Shown here: in pieces, positions 4,899-6,296 of the stretch
How the letters are laid out: every line of letters starts with the position of its first letter
Numbering within the stretch: position 1 is the stretch's first letter
From: Burkholderiales bacterium
Lineage (GTDB): Bacteria; Pseudomonadota; Gammaproteobacteria; Burkholderiales; Burkholderiaceae_E
Reading direction: 5' to 3'
NCBI GenBank assembly: GCA_020348765.1
Contig: CP070753.1
Span: forward strand, 821,980 to 828,275
Length of the DNA: 6,296 nucleotides
Notes under the pieces: model-generated
Databases searched by the model: none
The model's input: only the letters and a program-made list of their open reading frames with translations
Told to the model about the DNA's origin: nothing
Translations under genes and position numbers: made by a program

Positions 4899-6293
4899 TC
4901 AGCTGCCGCGGCGATCGATGAGCCGCACCGGCTTCTGCCGCGATTCGACCCCGGTGCGTTCGGCCAGCTCGCCGGGCTGCTTCAGCGACACGCCGATGTC
5001 CACGCCGAGACGGGTCCGCAGCAGGGCCTCGTAGGCCTGCCGCAGCGCATCGCTGCGCTCGCCGTGCACCTCGACGAACACGGTCATCTGGTCGCGGTTG
5101 CCGGCCCGTTCGACCTGGCACAGGAACTCGCCCCGGAACTCGCTGCGCTCGGCGGCGAGCACCGCGCCGATCGCGGTCGGATAGACGTTGACGCCGCGCA
5201 GCTTGACCATGTTGTCGCTGCGACCCCGAAAGCCGAGGATGCGCCGCAACGGCAGGCCCAGCGGCGACTCGCCGGCAATCTCCTCGGTCACGTCGTTCGT
5301 GTTGAACCGGATGATCGGGAAGACGTCGTCCTTGAACAGGCAGGTATTGACCATGTTGCCCGGCGTTCCCGGCTCGACCGCGGCGCCGCTGTCCGGGTCG
5401 ACCAGCTCCAGGTACTGCGCGTCCTCCATCACGTACATGCCGCTCTGGTCGGGGCCCTCGCCGGCGATGATGCCGGTGTCGCCGACGCCGTACCAGTCGT
5501 ACACCGCGCAGCCGCCCCAGGCTTCGCTGATCGGCGCGCTTCCCTCGGGCCCGAGGTGACCGGTGACCATCCGTAGCCGGATGTCGCGCCCGGGCTCGAT
5601 GCCCTGCTCGCGGGCGACTTCGGCCAGCCGCCTGAGGAAGTCGCCGAAGCCGACCAGCACGGTTGCGCCCAGATCGCGCATCAGCGCCACCTGCTGCACC
5701 GAGCGGGTCTCGGCCCCGGTGCCGGCACTGAGCAGCTGCGCGCCGACCCAGTGCACGACCGTCTCGCGCACGTAGTGCCCGCCGTTGACCATGCCGAATC
5801 CGTACACGGAGTGCACGACGTCCTCGGCGCGCATGCCCTGCAGCAGATAGGCGCGCGCCAGCAGCGCGTTCTGGATCTCGCGGCTGCGCGGCCCGTACAG
5901 CAGCGGCTGCGGCATGCCGGTGGTGCCGCTGGTGGTCTGGATGATGATCTGCGGGCGTGCATCGGGCGGGTGCGCATCGGCGCCGTGGAAGTCGCCGAGC
6001 GGCGGATGCGCCTGCACGGAGGCCATCAGGTCGGACTTCGAGTAGGTCGGCAGCTTGCCGATGTCTTCCAGCCCGCGCACGTCGCCGGGCTCGAGTCCGG
6101 CCGCGGTCCACAGCCGCCGATAGAACGGAACCCTCCATGCGAACGCCATCACCTGGCGGAAGCGCCGGTCCTGCAGATCCCGGAGCGCGTCGCGGCTCAT
6201 GCCGCGGAAGCGGTCGAGGAAGGCTTCGCCCAGCGGGTAGTCGCGCCGGATCGTCGCGGGGTCGGCGGCATCGAAGTAGTTGAGCATGGTCAT
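4899..6293 (-). CDS. Phenylacetate-CoA-ligase-like AMP-forming acyl-CoA ligase
   Basis: 464 residues from ATG 6293-6291 to TGA 4901-4899. An in-frame ATG two codons later (6287-6285) is an alternative start. Only three bases lie upstream in the window, so a ribosome site cannot be seen and a start beyond the edge is possible, although phenylacetate-CoA ligases are ~430-450 residues. Seen in sequence: N-terminal RFRQVMAFAWRVPFYRR (44-60), typical of PaaK-like proteins; phosphate loop TTSGTTGMP (120-128); YGVGDTG (268-274) at the adenylation A5 position; PIIRFNTND (326-334); hinge GFRGRSDNMVKLRGVNVYP (354-372); and a C-terminal SRQKPVRLID, where Lys454 fits the catalytic A10 lysine. Expected reaction: carboxylate + ATP + CoA to acyl-CoA + AMP + PPi, in the cytoplasm. 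Aromatic or cyclic acids are typical substrates, but the actual one is unknown. It is probably the upstream gene of a leftward operon with the amidase. I do not assign the name paaK because no phenylacetate pathway genes accompany it. Confidence 0.92.
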   Translation of the reverse strand: MTMLNYFDAADPATIRRDYPLGEAFLDRFRGMSRDALRDLQDRRFRQVMAFAWRVPFYRRLWTAAGLEPGDVRGLEDIGKLPTYSKSDLMASVQAHPPLGDFHGADAHPPDARPQIIIQTTSGTTGMPQPLLYGPRSREIQNALLARAYLLQGMRAEDVVHSVYGFGMVNGGHYVRETVVHWVGAQLLSAGTGAETRSVQQVALMRDLGATVLVGFGDFLRRLAEVAREQGIEPGRDIRLRMVTGHLGPEGSAPISEAWGGCAVYDWYGVGDTGIIAGEGPDQSGMYVMEDAQYLELVDPDSGAAVEPGTPGNMVNTCLFKDDVFPIIRFNTNDVTEEIAGESPLGLPLRRILGFRGRSDNMVKLRGVNVYPTAIGAVLAAERSEFRGEFLCQVERAGNRDQMTVFVEVHGERSDALRQAYEALLRTRLGVDIGVSLKQPGELAERTGVESRQKPVRLIDRRGS

Positions 6294-6296
6294 CGA

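Noticed and set aside
3539..4921. 460-codon open frame on the + strand opposite the amidase
   Set aside because: It mirrors the amidase, which has full catalytic motifs. Its product is Arg/His/Ala-rich and domain-free, as expected for antisense frames in GC-rich DNA.
4813..6138. 441-codon open frame on the - strand in another frame of the ligase
   Set aside because: The product is dominated by Arg and Ala and overlaps the ligase, whose motifs are clear in the true frame.

Overview
This is a 6.3 kb, very GC-rich window (about 70% G+C by eye). It has proteobacterial-style Shine-Dalgarno sites and gene families common in metabolically versatile soil or aquatic Beta- and Gammaproteobacteria. That placement is inferred from composition and protein families; nothing in the window fixes the taxon. 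I see no rRNA, tRNA, CRISPR array, integrase or intact transposase.

Layout: (1) Bases 2-622 (+) hold the C-terminal half of an acetyl-CoA hydrolase/CoA-transferase family protein, cut by the left edge. (2) Bases 623-1083 have no convincing gene but contain a perfect inverted repeat at 690-707. (3) Bases 1084-1560 (+) encode a small protein with one N-terminal membrane segment and no known function; its G+C looks lower than its neighbours'. (4) Bases 1687-2298 (-) encode a stand-alone GAF-domain protein, convergent with gene 3. (5) Bases 2299-2530 form a divergent intergenic region with short CCGG-rich repeats. (6) Bases 2531-3376 (+) encode a crotonase-fold (enoyl-CoA hydratase/isomerase) protein that lacks both classical hydratase glutamates. 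(7) Bases 3377-3547 separate convergent genes and carry three tandem 19-bp repeats. (8) Bases 3548-4897 (-) encode an amidase-signature hydrolase. Bases 4899-6293 (-) encode a phenylacetate-CoA-ligase-like adenylating enzyme. Only one base separates these two genes, so they form an operon transcribed leftward from at or beyond the right edge.

How they may work together: three of the six proteins (CoA-transferase, crotonase, CoA ligase) handle acyl-CoA thioesters, and the amidase is translationally linked to the ligase. A plausible but unproven reading is an accessory carboxylic-acid catabolic locus. In it the amidase would free an acid from an amide, the ligase would convert the acid to a CoA thioester with ATP, the crotonase would transform the acyl-CoA, and the CoA-transferase would hydrolyse or exchange the thioester. 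The GAF protein could sense a small molecule, but it has no visible output domain. The substrate cannot be read from the sequence. I did not find a clearly new defence, mobile or RNA system. The best leads are the atypical crotonase active site, the ligase-amidase pair and the 19-bp repeat array.
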